Source of the DNA: Impatiens glandulifera
Taxonomy: Eukaryota > Streptophyta > Magnoliopsida > Ericales > Balsaminaceae
Length of the DNA stretch: 64,000 nt
Direction of reading: 5' to 3'
NCBI RefSeq assembly: GCF_907164915.1
Contig: NC_061862.1
Span: 31,645,628-31,709,627 of the forward strand
The position numbers and the translations under genes were made by a program. The stretch's first letter is position 1. The number at the start of each line of letters is the position of its first letter. The notes beneath the pieces are model-generated. The model was not told the DNA's origin. It searched no databases and worked only from the letters and a program-made list of their open reading frames with translations. Positions 61,978-64,000 of this stretch are shown here, piece by piece.

Positions 61978-62806
61978 TTAACCACTAGCCAGCCTCATGG
62001 CTTGGAGTTTTTCCAAAGCAGATAAATGTTTGGTCCCTATAAGATGACTTTCTAGAGGGATTTCACTTGAGCATTTGGCATTACATAACTCACATGTAAG
62101 AGGGTTGCTCATATGGTATCCATTTGCTTTCAGCAATTGTAATTTGTCTTTGTGGGAGCTACTTCCAGTATGATGCTTCAGATTATATACTGTAGAAAAC
62201 GACACCTTGCAAGCCGAGCAAGAGAGGAAATCAGCTTTCTTTTCATATGATTGTAGATTCTTTCCAAGCTTCATTATTCCAGATGCGGTTTCTGGAGCTT
62301 TTCTCTTTTTAGTGGGCACAATTGGAACGAATAATGCCTCTTCCTGAATTTAAGAAATGGAAAATATTAAAGTTTTTCAAGTTCAATAGTAGATATATAC
62401 ATAGATTCTTCTCAGTTCTCACCGTTGGTAAACAGGGAGCTTGATCATTAGGGTGGTGCAGAATCTGCAGATATTCCGGTTTCCCTTCAAATGCTTCAAT
62501 CTTCCTCCTATACTCGATCTCCCTTTCAAGTGCAATTTTAACAGGCATCAAGTTATCCAACACAATAAACTCTTCATCATCCATCACACTTTTACCATTC
62601 TGTCAAGGAATTCATTCAGTCAAAATGTGATATACATATATATCTTTGTTTGATAAGATAAAAGCAAATCTTGCCTCTGAAACAACCTCGTGATCGTCAC
62701 AATCACGCAGACTTAAGGGTTTTCCAACTTTCCTTCTACGTTCCATCTCCCTTTGGAGAGCAATTTCAATGGGTAAAATGTCATCTAACATAATCATTTC
62801 ATCCAT
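61978..62806 (-). CDS. U1/matrin-type (zf-met) double zinc-finger protein
   Basis: Three minus-strand exons: 62806-62675, 62599-62423, 62343-61978; 675 nt, 224 residues. The frame fits a first donor GAG|GCAAGA (GC-AG intron). Exons 1 and 2 each encode one copy of a motif: ILPIEIALQREMERRRKV and LMPVKIALEREIEYRRKI. Exon 3 begins with a basic stretch (PTKKRKAP, nuclear-signal-like) and carries two zf-met fingers, CSACKVSFSTVYNLKHHTGSS..H and CELCNAKCSSEIPLESHLIGT..H. Fingers of this spacing bind double-stranded or structured RNA in U1C, matrin and ZFR proteins. Plant proteins with this N-terminal motif exist but I know no function. A 5' UTR exon near 63290-63232 joined to 62873 (TTGCAG|GTTTAC) is plausible. 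Confidence 0.8.
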
Positions 62807-63418
62807 CACAATGTTTTGAGTATAAATAAATATGTATAACCTATTTCTTCAAGCACACTTAGTAAACCTGCAAGTACCAGAAGCTGTTAATAAGAGCAGA
62901 ACAATTCTCCTTCACCTATGTTCATAACTGCAGAAAGTGTACAGTCTATACATCAAGAACAACACTAAATAGGCTGATTTCCACCTCAAAATGAACTTAT
63001 TTGCATCATTACATAATGTTATGAAGGAAACAAAGGATTATTGATAAATGCCCTAAATTTTCTGACTAGATCGGAGGATTGAGATGTTCTTGAAATTGCA
63101 CTCTATATAACATGTACGTTACGCACGAGTGTAGTAATTTCCGAGGAGAAATCATTCTTCTCAACAAATTAATGAAACATCTACAAAAGAAAGGTTCAGC
63201 ATTTCGTTTCCGAGTTACAGAGAATCTTACGCAGAGTTCTTGCGACCTAGAAAGAGAGAGAGAGCGACGCCATGAAACCGAGTTACCAGTGGCCGACGAA
63301 TCTTTTCATTTCAGATTATTAAGCAAAAGGAGCAGCAATTGCAAGCTTGTGATCATGTTCTTAATCATACAGTTCATTCAATGACAATGTGCGTCGCTGG
63401 GTAACTTAATTCGGGAAT
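62807..63418. other. Leader/promoter region of the zf-met gene
   Basis: Read on the minus strand there is a possible non-coding exon with a CT run (about 63247-63270), a donor-like CTGC|GTAAGA near 63231 and an acceptor near 62874. A plus-strand open frame of 90 codons (63112-63384) overlaps this and looks spurious. Confidence 0.45.
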
Positions 63419-63718
63419 AAACCCTAATTTTAAAAAGACAATGGCTGTTTCGATTTTGACAAGTGGTTCATTCAATAATCTTATGTATTTCATAAAATTA
63501 ACCCTTTTTAATTTTTTTTTTTTTTGCTACAACATTCTTTTTTGAAATCGCCAAGAAGATAATGTTAAGTAGAATTGTTGATGAGTTGCTGCGCAATCTG
63601 ATAACTTAATTAGGGAATAAACCCTAATTTAAAAAGACAAAGCAATTAGAGAAGAAACCCTAATTTTAAAAAGACAAAGCAATTAGAGAACAAACCCTAA
63701 TTTTAAAAAGACAAAGCA
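63419..63718 (+). repeat. Tandem repeat carrying four telo-boxes
   Basis: AAACCCTAA occurs at 63419-63427, 63619-63627, 63655-63663 and 63692-63700. The last three are in 36-38-bp tandem units (AAACCCTAATTTTAAAAAGA then CAAAGCAATTAGAGAA). A larger segment beginning TAACTTAATT is repeated 200 bp apart (63402 and 63602). Confidence 0.85.
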
Positions 63719-64000
63719 GGAATGACCCATCCAGATTTTGATTTTATTTCAGACACTTTGAACTGGTCAATATTCTGTCCGACCGGTACATTCAAAATCT
63801 GACCCAAAAATTTTGGGTTCGAAACTTAGCTCCCGAAGGCTACTCAGCTTAAGAAAAACAAGTTATTGCATTTTTCACACGATTGCGTCGAACTTGTCAC
63901 GAATTCGAATTCCGAATGTTAGAGGGATCCGTAGAGAAACCAATGTGGAAGGATTTGGAGATTGAGCGTGACAAAATCACCTAATTCGTCATCGTTGGCT
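63719..64000. other. Right edge, no feature assigned
   Basis: Mixed-composition DNA running to the window end. No open frame or repeat that I can assign; it may belong to a gene or element beyond the edge. Confidence 0.4.

Noticed and set aside
63112..63384. Plus-strand open frame of 90 codons near the right edge
   Set aside because: Overlaps the inferred leader of the minus-strand zf-met gene, is low-complexity in its middle (ERERERR from a GA run) and has no recognisable product.

Overview
The window is nuclear DNA of a flowering plant, most likely a eudicot. Genes are intron-rich with GT-AG (and two candidate GC-AG) introns, and every recognisable protein has plant-specific or plant-typical relatives: WRKY, remorin, DUF863, EAR-motif C2H2 zinc finger and plastidial starch phosphorylase. 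Intergenic DNA is very AT-rich and crowded with microsatellites and decayed DNA transposons. I cannot name the species from the sequence.

Layout, left to right. (1) 1-763 is the 3' end of a gene for an acidic protein I do not recognise. (2) 2552-3799 (+) is a single-exon three-finger C2H2 repressor of the ZAT type. (3) 9910-13861 (-) is a three-exon WRKY57-like transcription factor. (4) 13862-27291 is a 13 kb gene-free block holding a hAT MITE with a perfect 8-bp target duplication, a hAT transposase relic nested in a Tourist-like element, a 1 kb Tourist-like foldback element, a head-to-tail MITE dimer, tRNA-derived SINE relics and a GC-rich perfect hairpin. (5) 27292-33559 (-) is a complete 15-exon plastidial alpha-glucan phosphorylase (PHS1). 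(6) 33990-41600 is a second repeat block: a hAT-like MITE, an array of short hairpins, a foldback minisatellite, a 50-bp minisatellite and a decayed PIF/Harbinger transposon with its transposase and Myb/SANT genes. (7) The gene-dense right part contains an 11-exon secreted LRR protein (41762-44420, +), a small remorin (45577-46211, +), a gankyrin/PSMD10-like ankyrin protein (47406-49068, +), a macro-domain plus CRAL-TRIO protein (50619-54351, +), a DUF863 protein (55564-57881, -) and a U1/matrin-type zinc-finger protein (61978-62806, -).

I assembled exon models by hand from splice signals, reading-frame continuity and remembered family sequences. The PHS1, WRKY57, LRR, ankyrin, macro and DUF863 models all close in frame. 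Order and content (WRKY57, remorin, macro/CRAL-TRIO, DUF863) recall an Arabidopsis chromosome 1 segment near At1g69310-At1g69360, which suggests conserved microsynteny. The genes form no operon-like system.

I found no convincing new multi-gene system. The items most worth checking are a 93-nt stopless coding intron (exitron candidate) in the macro/CRAL-TRIO gene that would add a hydrophobic segment, two candidate GC-AG introns, the perfect hairpin at 26385-26432, the short-hairpin array at 35124-35400, and the nested transposon structure at 18142-19351.
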